Assembly: GCF_029227915.1 (NCBI RefSeq)
Contig: NC_079881.1
Coordinates: 17,399,501-17,463,500, forward strand
Source: Hydractinia symbiolongicarpus
Taxonomy: Eukaryota > Cnidaria > Hydrozoa > Anthoathecata > Hydractiniidae
DNA: 64,000 nt
Direction: 5' to 3'
Shown here in pieces: positions 1-11,096 of the stretch. The notes below the pieces were generated by a model, which searched no databases, was not told the DNA's origin, and was given only the letters and a program-made list of their open reading frames with translations. Both the position numbers and the translations under genes were made by a program. Each line of letters starts with the position of its first letter. Positions within the stretch are counted from its first letter, which is position 1.

Positions 1-189
1 TTTACAATTTCATTGTATGGTGAAAAGCTACTGTACAAGGTAATGTATTGGATTGCGCAGTTTTTATCAGCAAAGAAAGATATAGGATTATAAAAAATAA
101 AAAGCTTTCCCACCAATGCACAAAAATTTTTTGACTGATCAAGAAAATATATACAAATTTGTGTTTCGACGAACGGGAAGAGACATTCC

Positions 190-505
190 ATATGGTGATT
201 AAATAGATGAAGTCATTAGGCAGGCCTGTTCTGAATCAGGTGGGTTGACTCAGATTTAGAAAATTAGTCCTTAGTTAGTTTTAGGTAGTCCCTTTACCCA
301 GTCGGTTACTTTTAAAACTTAACAGTGCAATACAATGCCTTCACTAACCTTAATACTTTTCTCTGATGTCGATATCGTTTTAACGTAAAAATCGGTAGAT
401 TGCAAAAGAATTTTAGAGGTGGTGTGGTATAGACTTTGTTAAAGAGAAGTACGAAAAAGAAAACCCACTTTGCAAAAGTCACAGACAGACACACGGAAGT
501 ATCCT
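190..505 (+). repeat. Partial diverged copy of a dispersed repeat with a 'cacttTgc...acagacacac' end
   Basis: The order of blocks (a ggtccctag/acc-like block, 'atggcttcattaa'-like 'atgccttcactaa', then 'cccactttgc' and a run of 'cacagacagacacac') follows the copy at 36.8-37.15 kb. Similarity is patchy. It is read as an old, 5'-incomplete non-autonomous copy; no coding capacity is seen. Confidence 0.35.
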
Positions 506-864
506 GGGATTTTTGTTACGAAGTTAGACACGACATATTTTACTATTCAGATACGCAATAATATTTGTTACACACTTATTTTTCAAAATTGATTTGTGAG
601 ACCTTCCTGAACGGAAAATTCCTCGAACTTTTAATTTTCGATGGGTCCGTCTTGGGTGAACCGACTGACAGGAAGAAGAAAGACCACAAACCCACAAACC
701 CCAAAATTTGCGAAATTCATTAATTCAGTTAATTCTGCCTACATTCACTTTTAAAAAGTTTGGTGGAAACACCTTTATTTACTAGTTAGTTAAACAAGTG
801 TTTTGAACACTTGTCTTATCTTTTTAAAAAAGAAAAAAGAAAAAAAAAGTAAAAATAGTTACCA

Positions 865-912
865 AGATGAGATTCGAACACACGACGACTCCCGTGTCGG
901 TGCTCAGAGAGG
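865..912 (-). repeat. tRNA-like B-box fragment, possible SINE remnant
   Basis: On the minus strand the stretch reads like the 3' half of a tRNA, with a Pol III B-box-like core (TGTTCGAATC) followed by an acceptor-like end. I cannot pair a D arm or a full acceptor stem, so it is not called a tRNA gene. It could be a degenerate SINE head or chance. Confidence 0.25.
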
Positions 913-2213
913 CAAAAATTTCCATTCTTGTAGGACACATTTGCGTTTTAATACAAGCTCACGAGCTTGTAAAAAATGTTTATCATGTGTTTTAAAAATT
1001 TCTTTAGACATACACAAATCTTACCACTTCTTTACTAAAACAATCAATAGTGTATGAAGCCTTCATTGCAAAATCTAAACGAGGGGATTTCCGCTACAAG
1101 GATTACAGATAAATTGGAAATCAAATTAACAAAACTTCAGAAGTTACCCACACACATCCGTTCTCTACATACGATACTTGGAATCCTTCACCGGATAGTA
1201 GGGACAACCAATCGAAAAACAATCGAAAAACAAACACTACCGCTTAACAGACCACAGGCTATATTCGTCAAAATAATCACGCAGCATGCAAATTGAAATA
1301 GATACAACGCCCAGACATGGCCCTGCGGCACCCTGAGCTGTTGGTCCCCTATTTTATAATAACTCCCGCTTGTCCGCGCACGTTTTTTACATAAAAAGAA
1401 CTTTACGCACTACTGTGCCCTCTCGATTGACATGGTCCGTTATACAGGACAATGTACCTTCGTCACTTATGTATCCGCCCCTGACTTTCAGATTTGTTTT
1501 CACAAGATTTCGGATTCTCAAATTCTCTCTTATTAACCTATTCATTGTTACTCGGACAAAAATATTCGAAACTTCATAAGTTTTCTGTATTTTGGATTTT
1601 CTGTCTTTTGGACTTCCCTTACCATAAGCAAAATGAAAATTTGGGTGAAGCTTTGAAACCAACACTCTGATTGGGAAAGAAACTAATTGAATTATGCTAA
1701 TACTTTAATTATTTTGTCTATGGAGAGTAAGCCAGACTGAAATTTCAAATAACAAGTGCTACTTACCAATTTCTTCTGTCAATTTGAATTTCCAATATAC
1801 ATTTGTACTAAAACCTTTAAGTCATAATATTTTTTTTATTTCAAAGAACCGTTCCATCATACTAGTGGTGTCTTCCATACATACTTTTTGTATTTCAACC
1901 GTAGGGCCAGAACAAGGAATTATCTTGCGCGATATCTTTCTTCGTCATTGATTTTGCATAAAAAATCACGCCATTTAAAAACAATAAGGTCAAAAAGGCA
2001 TTTTATTTAAATTTATCATCCAGCAGGTTAAAAAGGAATAAAGATTAACCTGCGCAAAAATATAATTCCCTAAAAAGTTTTTAACCAAATGAAAATTTCG
2101 ATGGTTTTTCACTATAGCAACCTTAAACATAAGGCATATTTCTTCTCCGTACATTTTCACTAAGAAATGTCCTCTTTCAAGGACTCTCAATGGAAGACAT
2201 AATTACCACTACT

Positions 2214-2277
2214 CTAACCTCGTCCCAAGGCCATCTTGTATCTTTTCTGACCCCAGGATGCCCTGGGGACGAGGTTG
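2214..2277. mobile_element. 64-bp MITE with inverted ends and 8-bp target site duplication
   Basis: The ends are inverted: CTAACCTCGTCCCAAGG on the left, and the reverse complement of the right end reads CAACCTCGTCCCCAGGG. Direct 8-bp copies CCACTACT flank it at 2206-2213 and 2278-2285, a clean target site duplication. The element has almost no body, only about 30 bp between the arms. An 8-bp duplication is typical of hAT, P and Merlin-type transposases; which one mobilised it is not shown by the sequence. Confidence 0.8.
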
Positions 2278-2854
2278 CCACTACTCACAACCACCCTAAT
2301 CTCCCTGATTTTTATACGGGATGTTTTATAAAAGGATTCAGGCGATAATATCTGATAACATCGGGATTGGAAACTCGTTTTTATTTTAACATGAGAAAGC
2401 ACTGTGGCAACTGTATTTTCCCTTATATAATTTAGTTTATTTAATTTATTTAAAATCGGATATATACTTTACAGTAGTTTTTAATTATATATATTGCTTT
2501 ACATATAGCACAACTTATTTTTTCTCTTAGATATATTGGCCACCTTATATTTTTGCGTAATATGTTGGCCAACATATTAAAAATCATTTTTGTTTCGGCT
2601 TACGGCCGAATGTTTTAATAATATTGTTGTCAAATTTGACAGTAATTCTCAAATTTGACAAGATTATTATCAATATTTGACAAGTGTTATTACATCAATT
2701 TACAACAGTTTTTGTCTCTTGTATTGATTAAAAAATAAAAGTTTCGTGCATTAGGTCCCTATTTCACATTTTGAAAGCTCGAGCATGAACTTTTCGTATT
2801 CCGGTTGCCGATATGAAACGGTTGTGCAGCTATCCTATAAGGAATCGGGAATAT

Positions 2855-2856
<2 letters not shown>

Positions 2857-2907
<51 letters not shown>

Positions 2908-2913
2908 TAATAA

Positions 2914-2958
<45 letters not shown>
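2857..2958. repeat. ATA/TAA trinucleotide microsatellite, about 100 bp
   Basis: An almost pure (ATA)n array, interrupted once by an AAA near the middle. On the minus strand it gives a spurious frame of isoleucines and leucines that is not a protein. Confidence 0.97.
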
Positions 2959-4334
2959 CGAATCGCCGGGATGAGCCACAAGTAACTGTTGTTGAACGTC
3001 CTCAGGAGCTCTTAAAAAGAACTGCAAACTGTGCGACACAGTCAGGTGGAGTGCATTAGTACACGTATGCAGTATGTCGTAAATCAAGTGAAGCGCACAC
3101 ACCATTATAGTGTTGCGACTGTAACATATTTTTCAAAAAATAAATTTCCCGCAACAAAGGCTGAAATAAAAACACAGTTTACAACCGTTGTGACTCTGTC
3201 ATAGCAAAAACAATCGGTCAATATTATTTTATTTTGCGAAATAAGTTTTTGTAAAAGTTAAAAAATTATTTGTGACACCAAACTGAGCGCTTAGTACAGT
3301 TAAACGGTGTTACACAGGTGTATAGGGATAATATCCTTTTGAAAAAAACTTTCTTGCAGGCTCTATTTAAATGAAAACACAAGAAACAGTCCTTCGCTTC
3401 TTGCACAGGGCTAAGCGGTTAGTCCAGGTAAACATTGTGGGACATTCGTACAGGCGTGATTCCCAAGAAAGTTTAAAAATTAATTGTCACAGTGGGCTGA
3501 CCCGCATAGGCGTAACAGCCTTTTCAAAAAAACAGGCTATTGTTAACACTGAGCTGACCGCTTAGTACAGTTAAACAGACTTGAACAGTACCCTTCTCCA
3601 AAAAAACTTTATCACAACTTCGGTTTAAATGACAACACAGTTACCCCTCCAGCTAAAGCAATTACTCAGCCATTTTATTTGCAAAAAATTTTTTAAGGAA
3701 AATAATTAAAGATGTAGCTACCTAGCCAAACTGCATTTAGCATAAAATTTTGGCTGAGAATATTGCGATATTGATAGCCAAACTGAATTTTCATACTCTC
3801 AATTTTTAGGTAAATATATGAGATAGCTATATCCTCGACATAAAAATAAATGTTGGGTTGGAGAAAAACCTCTTATACCAAACAAAATTAGTAAAAAGTA
3901 AGGCTATTTAGCTAGTAGCCTTCAAAATATTCGTTCCTAGCCAAAAATCCTAAAACTGGTGCGTTTAAGATCTGCACGTAGCTAAAAAGTAAGATGGATA
4001 ATTATGTGAAACATACACCAGACAGATCAAAGGTGAAAAAATTGGCATACTTTCTTTATTGGCAATTACACAAACATCAAATTTTTAATGTAATATAACT
4101 GCATAAGTAATATATTTATGATAGATTAACTGTAAGAAATAAATTGCAAGCTCAAAATGTTTAGAATATCTTGTTAGGTCATCTATGTATGCTCACGTTT
4201 TTAATTACTTTAGAACATTACCTGGTAATAAAAAACTTTATACAGCGTATAAACTTAGTTTACTTATGAGCAAATAAAAGGTTTTGTGGACAAGCTAGCT
4301 TTTTTCTTGTAAACAAAGCTAACCTGCAGTATTG
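2959..4334. other. Non-coding A+T-rich stretch
   Basis: I see no exon, RNA gene or repeat boundary. Two short similar blocks occur at about 3290-3310 and 3545-3575 (both contain 'gcttagtacagttaaac'), suggesting a degenerate local duplication of roughly 250 bp. Confidence 0.5.
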
Positions 4335-4490
4335 AAAAGAAGCTACTTTCCATATTACTAACGTACTGCCTGGCAGTGAGCAGGATTTGTTTGACAGTCC
4401 CCAGAACTGAGAGCCACACACAAACCCACTACATTACGTGCGGCAATATGTTTAGTTATGTACATAGATAGTTTATCTGGATGTTGTATA
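4335..4490 (-). mobile_element. tRNA-derived SINE, family A, copy 1 (degenerate)
   Basis: Matches the better-preserved copy at 35.8-35.95 kb across the tRNA-like head and its flanks. The A-box region (4427-4440 in reverse) and anticodon-arm block (4398-4410) are recognisable, but the B box is damaged. It lies in minus orientation like the other two copies and has no coding capacity. Confidence 0.7.
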
Positions 4491-5134
4491 TATAATATAA
4501 TCTGCAGTGTTGTACCCCACTTTTGCCTACCACTTTGTTTTTTTTAAGGGGGGGATTCCCAGGACGCATTGTCTTCTGAAATTTGTAAACATTCCCTGAA
4601 AAAAACAGTCATTCTTTGCTTGTTGTCAACAAATGTTGTCAACACTTTAACTTTCCAAGGCTTTCAAGGTAGTATTAGAAAAACTTCCCAAAAATATATT
4701 GGAAGAAAAGCAGAACAAGTAGCAAACGCAAGTTGCTATAGGAGAATAAAATTAAGTGGAATGAAGTGTAGAATTTCAAAGATTGTAACCACAAGCCATT
4801 GATACTGTCATTTTTATATTAATATCAAGTAACACTCATTTTGAACTTAATAATATTCACAGCAGACTTAGAACTAACTTCGGTTATTTGTTTGGATCCA
4901 AAATTTTAAAATAAACATTATTTATTTTAACTACCATCAGCTAAATCAATTCACTCTTTTTTTCCTAGATTGTTTCATGTTGTGAACTGGATAATTCCAT
5001 AATGCAGGTTCTATTTACATTATTTTTGAGTAGCTGTAGTTATTTGTGGAAATCAACAATCAAGGGACAGTAACAGTGGTTTTAACTAGAGAGCATCTTT
5101 TATAGAACTAAAAAATATTCCATAAAAACCATAC

Positions 5135-5211
5135 CATAAAAAGAACTGTGATAATAAATTTGCATCCTTCAATGGGTTAGGTGTTCGTTTTGCATCTTTT
5201 AAAGTTTCCAT
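5135..5211 (-). pseudogene. Orphan copy of the first coding exon of an ABCC4-like transporter
   Basis: A 77-nt minus-strand exon begins with ATG at 5211, is preceded by a good acceptor (TATTTTCAG) and ends at a GT donor (5134-5133). It encodes METLKDAKRTPNPLKDANL followed by LSQFFLW. Length, phase and sequence match exon 1 of the complete ABCC gene at 28746-28822, and the similarity extends on both sides (about 5040-5265 against the reverse complement of about 28690-28915), so this is a DNA-level inverted duplication and not a retrocopy. I could not find exon 2 or 3 between here and position 1. It is either an isolated duplicated exon or the start of a second gene with a large first intron running off the window. 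Confidence 0.75.
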
Positions 5212-5269
5212 TGCCCTGAAAATAAAAACAATATTCTTTAAATGAAATACAGTACTGTGAAAAGGTTTG

Positions 5270-7350
5270 TTAACATCGTGCTTTTGTAACGAGCCTGGTG
5301 CACACAACTTCATGTATAACAAATATTCAAACATTCTACTGTGGGAACCACACTAATATATAATAAACGAAGGATCGTGTGTCCCATAGTCATTTTTGCT
5401 ACTTTTATAGCCAGTATTATTTAATTTTTTCTTTTTAATAAAAAGTCTTTTATTAAAGTTAATTTGTTTGTTTCAGGTTTTATCGAGTTTAACAAAGTAT
5501 ATTTTTAGTTTTTGCTTGGCGCATACTATTTCATCATGGACGCTATTGATATTTTTATGAAATGCTATTTTGTAGAAAAGTTAAATTTGTCTGACCATAA
5601 TTTAATTTTACTTTCTAGGGCTTTTATAACCATACGCCCGTCAAACACATTTCGTTGTTTCTCTAATTTTTTTCAATAAAAAAATTCTGTTCGAGAAAAC
5701 GTTGAACCTGAAAATATATATATGCAAAATATATAACAGTCAAAAATCATGGTAATTTGTTGGAATTAAACTAAAATGCGCAATGCTCTAATTTTGTAAT
5801 CACAAAAATAGTTACCTTGCTGAAATTTTTACATAACTTATAATAAAAATTAGGTACTTTTACTAAAATAGTTATAATACAAGTGAAAAACAAGACAGAT
5901 TATCATTTTCGTAACACACTCCTTCATAATGATTATTATATATGTTTAAAAATATGCTAGCCAAAATGTAATACTGCAAGATTTTTAGTCGATACCATTT
6001 AGGAAAAAAAATAAAAACAGAACAAATTTATCCAACCATTTTCTTTGTGAGACAAATTTTTTTCTTAGCAACAACAAAATATTAACTGCAGCATGATGCA
6101 AAAATACAAGGGAAAATATGCCCTAACACCCTCCTCCGTTGTAGACACAGTAATTAAAGAATTGAAAATCGCACACCTTGATACTATAGAAACAAGGGTA
6201 GGCTGAAACAACATATGAAGCTTTTTTTAGTCAGTAAATGATTTTGTAATCAATGTGATAAACACTTTTTTCCCGAAATTTCCACTTTTTTTATTTTTTT
6301 ATTTTTTTTGGTAATAATAAATCAAAATGCACCATTATTTTTGTCGATAATACAATACAGGGATTTAAAATGAATAAAAATTCAATTGCAAGTGGCCTAA
6401 CATCAAAAACATGTTTTAGATGACCAAAACTAGACTACAATGTTTAGAAACTAGCTGGTTTATTGTATTTGATATCTATATACTTATAACATACAAAAAT
6501 CAAAATTTAATAAAAAAATTTCTCACCTTTTATTTGCATACCAAAAAAATGTATGAAGTTTATTTAATTGTTGTTCTAAAAAAATTGTTGATTTAATATA
6601 CATTTTTATATATACATGTAGAATGATAATTATTGAAGAGAGTGAATAAATTAATTTTTTTAAAAAATATGTTACCTAAAAATGTAACAATTTCTAATCA
6701 TAAGCATTAGGTTTATGACATAAATATAAATATAATAGATTTGAATTGAGAGAGGTATTTTAAAAAATTTGATAAATAGCATTTGATGGGAAATATTGTT
6801 TGCAGAGTTTGTTTGGACTCTCACACACGTTCTTTCTTCTGTTTGAGTTGTTGATTCCCACAGGTTATAAAGTTTTACGACAATGAATGTTATATACATT
6901 ATAATAATATACATTACAGTACTGTAAAAAGGTATCTTAACATCAAGGATCGTATCTTGCGCGACGCGATCGATACGCGATAGCTTTATTTGCTCCTAAA
7001 TTTCTATCGTGTGAAGCCTTATTGCGCTTCCTCGATAGGCAGTCTTGATACATCGCGATGTGTTAAAACTAATTAAATATCTGTTCTTATTAAATTGTAG
7101 CGCAAAGAATAAAAATAAATTAAACGATAATCTCAAAAGAAATAATTTTATTATACTGTTCTTAAATCACAGCGTAAGGAAAAAAAATAAGGGATCGTCT
7201 CAAAATGTTCATACTTAGTTTGTATAATTCGTATAAAAAACTTCGTATCATTTTATTAATCTTTCGTATCATTATATTTTTAATAAAATATACTTGTCTT
7301 TTACAAAAATATACGATTAACATTCAACAGCTTTCTAGAATATTTTTATA
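5270..7350. other. Non-coding A+T-rich stretch
   Basis: No supported exon. A 30-bp block at about 5250-5282 (TACAGTACTGTgAAAAGG...TTAACATC) recurs at about 6914-6945. An imperfect hairpin (CTATCG...GAAGC / GCTTC...CGATAG) lies at 7009-7043, next to a small CG-rich patch (6958-6982) that stands out from its surroundings. Confidence 0.5.
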
Positions 7351-7450
7351 TTGAAGAAGAACTACTTTGTTCATCACTAACATACTGCCAAGCAGCGAGC
7401 GGGATTTGATCCGAGTTCCCCAGAACTGAGAGCCACAGACGAACCCACCC
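7351..7450 (-). mobile_element. tRNA-derived SINE, family A, copy 2 (5'-truncated)
   Basis: Matches the 35.8 kb copy from its flank ('actactttgtt.atcactaaca') through the B-box and anticodon-arm regions. The match stops at about 7450, before the A box, so the 5' part of the tRNA-like head (on the minus strand) is missing. Confidence 0.75.
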
Positions 7451-8719
7451 AGGGTGTCATGACAATCATAACGTTAATTGTTGACAGCCCTACACTACGA
7501 TCGTACTATCGTACGATCGTACTACACACTTTAGTGAACTTTGTGATAAATATTAGATGAGTTAGGTATGGTATTATATTTTTTTAAATGCCTTTTTTGT
7601 AAAAAATTGACAGGCAAAAAAACACCTTAGATGATGGAAGTTAAAAAATGGTTAAAAACTTTTGTACTGTAGCTAGCTATTAGCATCACTGATATACATT
7701 CTAAATCTACACACTTCATGATAAAACTCTTATGAGACTGTGCATCAAAAGTTAAAAGATTATTACCTAAGAATAACTGAGTGGAATAGTCTTCTTGACA
7801 GGTCTGTCTATATTATGTTTTTGCAACACCGTTTCATGATAATTTAATTTCAGTAATATATTATTATTTAAAAAATGATTATTCCACCTCAGGTTCTGGA
7901 ATTGCAAAACTACTTAGCTACCAAAACTGCATTAATTGCCCCTATTTCGTTTTGTGAGTGGTTTCTAATCTAAAATCAGGTAGGTAGGCAGCTGTAAAAC
8001 ATATAAAACATAGACCATTAATTTAGAAGGGTTAAAGGTCATTTTCATACAAGCTGATGATAAGAAACAGAAAATAATTTGTGAAATCACAGCTGATCAT
8101 TTTATCCACGCGGAATTCGAACTCTAAGCAACCGCCATCATTGCCTCCTTTTTTAAAATTTTTTGAAAAAAAACTTTGGAAATGACATGGTCAAGCGAGT
8201 ATAAAAAGTAGCTTAGAATCTTGAGCCAATCAAGTTTGGCAACCAAGGCTGGTTTCTACTTGTGGAAAGCGGTCAAATATCGATCTTTGAGAAGTGTGGG
8301 GAGGGTGTTCTTTAGAAAGTAAACGGCATACGGGGAAACCAGGACTCGCAACCCTCATGGAAGGCCTAGGACCCTAGGTGTACTCAGGACCGAAGAAGAA
8401 CGCAGGACCCACGTCCGTCCAAGGAGGACCAAGGGATTGGGGAATTGCATTCTAACGCAGACAAATCGGAAGTCCGCGCGCGCAAGTTTAATTTTAACAA
8501 GGGCAATATGTTTAAAATCGGACGCTGAATGAATTTTACAACACTGTCACATGAAAATGCCAACGTGCTATGGTTGTGGAGAGAAACTGTAAGGAGATAG
8601 CTAGTTGCCAAATTTGTTTGATTTGTCAAAAATTCATAGGACCTATTTTGATCACAACACGCGAAAAAGACATTAGTCTCACTAACTACCAACGTCTACT
8701 TACATTTTAACTCTTCTGG
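7451..8719. other. Non-coding stretch
   Basis: No supported gene. A CG-rich self-similar run lies at 7498-7524 (repeated 'cgatcgtac'). A B-box-like string (GAGTTCGAATTCC on the minus strand, about 8110-8125) may be another SINE scrap. A less A+T-rich patch at 8300-8490 has no recognisable coding content. Confidence 0.45.
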
Positions 8720-9470
8720 CGTATTTATCCACGATCTTTTATTCACAGCACAAATATTTGTGTACCGCAGGACTTAAGACCATATTACTTGCCTTATAAG
8801 CGTTTGGATTTTTCGTTAATAATATAGTAATTTTAACGAGACAATTACTGGAGCTATTACAATGCAGTTATAACTTTAGGGCTAAATAAATTGGAAACGA
8901 GGTGGAAATGACGACATCATCTGCCGCCCGGGTAAAGAGGTAAGCCTGAGATCAAAATTGGGCAAATTTCGCAAAGCTAGGTCAACCCACCCGTTTTTCA
9001 ACAAGCAAATTGACGACGCCATAAAAAACAATAAACCCAATTATCTCTGTAACCGTTAGTCAAAAGTACATGATCCTATACATTTTCTTGGTCAGACTTT
9101 CAAACACTACACAATAGGGGCAACGCGTGAGTGAATTTTTTATCAAAAAAAGGCCCTGCGAAATTTTTAAACACAAATATCTTCTTAACCCTTCGTCGAA
9201 AGCACATGATCTTAATCATTATTTTGATTAAAGTTTTAAACTCTATACAATGGAAACAATTGTAAGCAAGTTTCTAAAAAAAGAATTAAAATGTTCATTG
9301 CTGACGTCATCAGAATTTACATAACCTGTCTTTTTTATTGCTCGTCAAAAGCACATGATTATTACACTTCCTTCACTAGCGTTTTAAGGTCTACAAAATA
9401 CATCAGTTCGACATTTTTTGATTACGAAATCTCGATCGCGGCTTGAACTTGCAGGAGATTTTAGAATGAA
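8720..9470 (-). repeat. Dispersed repeat with internal ~150-160 bp units and CRE-like palindromes, minus copy
   Basis: The reverse complement follows the copy at 36.4-37.15 kb block by block: a 'gaaacgaggtgg' block at 8892-8905, the 'caaatttcgcaaa' block, then units of the type 'gt.aaaagcacatgat'. About three such units are present here against two in the other copy. TGACGTCA or near versions recur between units (for example at 9302-9311). No protein is encoded; it is read as a non-autonomous mobile element of unknown class. Confidence 0.6.
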
Positions 9471-9883
9471 TAAAAAGTAATTAAAATGGATTATAAATTA
9501 AAGAAGAAGAACTTAAGGACTACTTAGGAGTAAGAAAGCTGTTATTAAATGGAAGGAGTTTTGGGGAAAGGGAAATATCGCAAATCTCGGTCGATTGATG
9601 ATCCCTATCATGCATTGGGGTTGGTGATTGAGAAGATTGTAACTGTGTTGTAGCTGCCATGTCAATGACTGTAACTATACTGACGCTATAGACACTATAA
9701 AAAATCATAAGGTCCACTGTCCTTTGTTATGAATTTGTTACTTGAAATAACCATAGCAGTTTGATAAAAACCAAGATAAATGCCAATCAGGATCTTTAGG
9801 GTGTTAAGATGCTTCTCGTCAGATCAAGTACATGCCTGATTTAGTAAAGATTTTGTGATTCAAAGAAACTCCTTTCACACCTT

Positions 9884-9927
9884 TACCCCCAAAACCCCCG
9901 CTTCCACCCCCTCCACCCCCACCCCAG
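9884..9927 (-). other. G-quadruplex-capable tract on the minus strand
   Basis: The plus strand is an almost uninterrupted C/A/T run with at least six blocks of four or five C. Its complement has G4-5 runs with loops of one to a few bases, well beyond the four-run requirement for a G-quadruplex. It stands alone in A+T-rich DNA about 220 bp upstream of the PolB-element genes. A role as promoter or replication mark is possible but not shown. Confidence 0.6.
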
Positions 9928-10143
9928 CCCTACCCTCACAAAATCGGAAAAATCGACGGCATCCGAAAAAGTAATCCGATAGCATCCCGAACCTTATAAT
10001 TCTTGGACATGCGCACACGCTATTAGTAGTATTGCTGACATCAAAAAAATTCAGAGCATGCACAACCCTCAAAGGGTTGTCTATGAAATGCCGGTTGGGA
10101 CCTGTGAGAAAATCCTGCCATAGTTAAAGCTTGTAAGAGAAAA

Positions 10144-10488
10144 ATGAGCTCTTCCGAAGAATTTTAAGACAGTGAGAAGGTCGGAGCGTGTGACAAACTC
10201 AAGGTAAAGGAGCTAACAAAGCTTTGTCGGATTTGTGCAATGGGATACATAAATCACATGCGGAAAGCTGAAATGATTGAATTGTTGAATCGTTACGATA
10301 ACCCTTACCGCACAACCCTTTTGGTGCACCTGGTAGCGAGAGAAAGAGCATTAAAAGCTGTCGCCAGATGGAGAATTAATAATCCCGAAAAGGCTGCGCC
10401 CAAAATGTATCACATAGACAACAATGATAAGTGGATACAAATGGATCCCAAGGATGCTCTTAAAGAAATGGAAAGAGGACAACAATAA
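10144..10488 (+). pseudogene. Small SAP-domain-like protein of the PolB element (one internal stop)
   Basis: The frame from ATG 10144 has one TAA at 10165-10167 and then stays open to 10488. The part after the stop (KLKVKELTKLCRICAMGY followed by KAEMIELL) has the LxxxxLK-x(n)-K-xELIxLL pattern of SAP DNA-binding modules. SAP domains are short helix-extended-helix folds that bind A+T-rich DNA. Downstream residues are basic then acidic and unrecognised. A start at ATG 10240 would give 82 residues but cut the SAP domain in half, so the true start is probably 10144 in an intact relative. It lies upstream of the polymerase on the same strand. Confidence 0.55.
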
Positions 10489-10520
10489 AATGGGTGATGC
10501 GTAAATCAGGAAAATACATG

Positions 10521-10549
10521 TTTGAGTAGGGGAAAGTCCCATACTCAAA
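10521..10549 (+). other. Strong hairpin between the SAP gene and the polymerase region
   Basis: TTTGAGTA at 10521-10528 pairs with TACTCAAA at 10542-10549, and GGG (10529-10531) pairs with CCC (10538-10540), giving about 11 pairs around a short loop. A T run follows within 20 bp. It begins 32 bp after the SAP-protein stop. Palindromic hairpins mark transcript ends in some giant viruses; a similar role here is only a suggestion. Confidence 0.5.
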
Positions 10550-10682
10550 TAAGACCGCTTTTTTTGTTGATTGCGCCGTACCTATAATAAAACAGTATGA
10601 GCTGGCTTAGGAATGCTATTAGCAAAATATATCAGCACCAGTAGCAGCAACCAGCGACGCCCTTACCGATCGATTAAAGAGT

Positions 10683-11096
10683 GTGAGGGATATCGTTACT
10701 TCTTATTATAACAAGGCGAAGGAGCAAATCTTATCAACAACAACGCTTCACGATGTTGTGGAACAAGAAACACAAGAGGATTACCGTGGAGTTGATGACA
10801 TCAAGCACCTGTTCCTGCAAGAAAGAAACCAACCAGAAGGTGTCGAGTATAATTCAGCACATAGTCGATGAACATGACACGCAAATGCTAGAAGACGGAA
10901 ATCGTGTCAAGACATGGCGATTCGATAAGAATCTAAACCAACCCCTGACAGATGCGATCATGCAAAAAATCACGTCTCATATCGATATGAGAGTCACGGT
11001 AGTCTACAGTTTCAACTGTGATATTCACAAAGGTGGTGGTAACGCCAAGTCATTATCGACATTGCAGAAATCGAAACCTTCATAGAGCAATGCGAG
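10683..11096 (+). pseudogene. Frameshifted N-terminal region of the PolB polyprotein
   Basis: Three overlapping frames appear to be parts of one protein. The first starts at 10683 (acidic, coiled-coil-like, stop at 10871). The next is open to 11085 and contains WRFDKNLNQPL and RVTVVYSFNCDIHKGGG. The third is the polymerase frame, open from 11043 (VIIDIAEIETFIEQCE) into ATG 11097. The hand-over near 11047 needs a one-base frame change and another is needed near 10840. I infer a longer native N-terminus than the ATG at 11097 gives. No named domain is recognised here. Confidence 0.5.

Larger units (their letters stand above)
1..2205. other. A+T-rich stretch without a recognisable gene
   Basis: No open frame here has domain-like composition, splice-bounded exons or a recognisable motif. 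The short frames are low-complexity or differ in character from codon to codon. About 190-505 resembles part of the dispersed repeat better seen at 36.4-37.1 kb, and about 865-912 has a tRNA-like B box; both are listed separately. Confidence 0.6.

Noticed and set aside
803-1057. Plus-strand frame containing EIRTHDDSRVGAQ
   Set aside because: This peptide type arises from reading across tRNA-like sequence on the other strand; it is not a protein.
2854-3105. Minus-strand frame with long isoleucine and leucine runs
   Set aside because: It is the translation of the ATA microsatellite plus random flank.
4569-4802. Plus-strand 77-residue frame
   Set aside because: No domain, no splice context and no paralogue in the window; probably chance.
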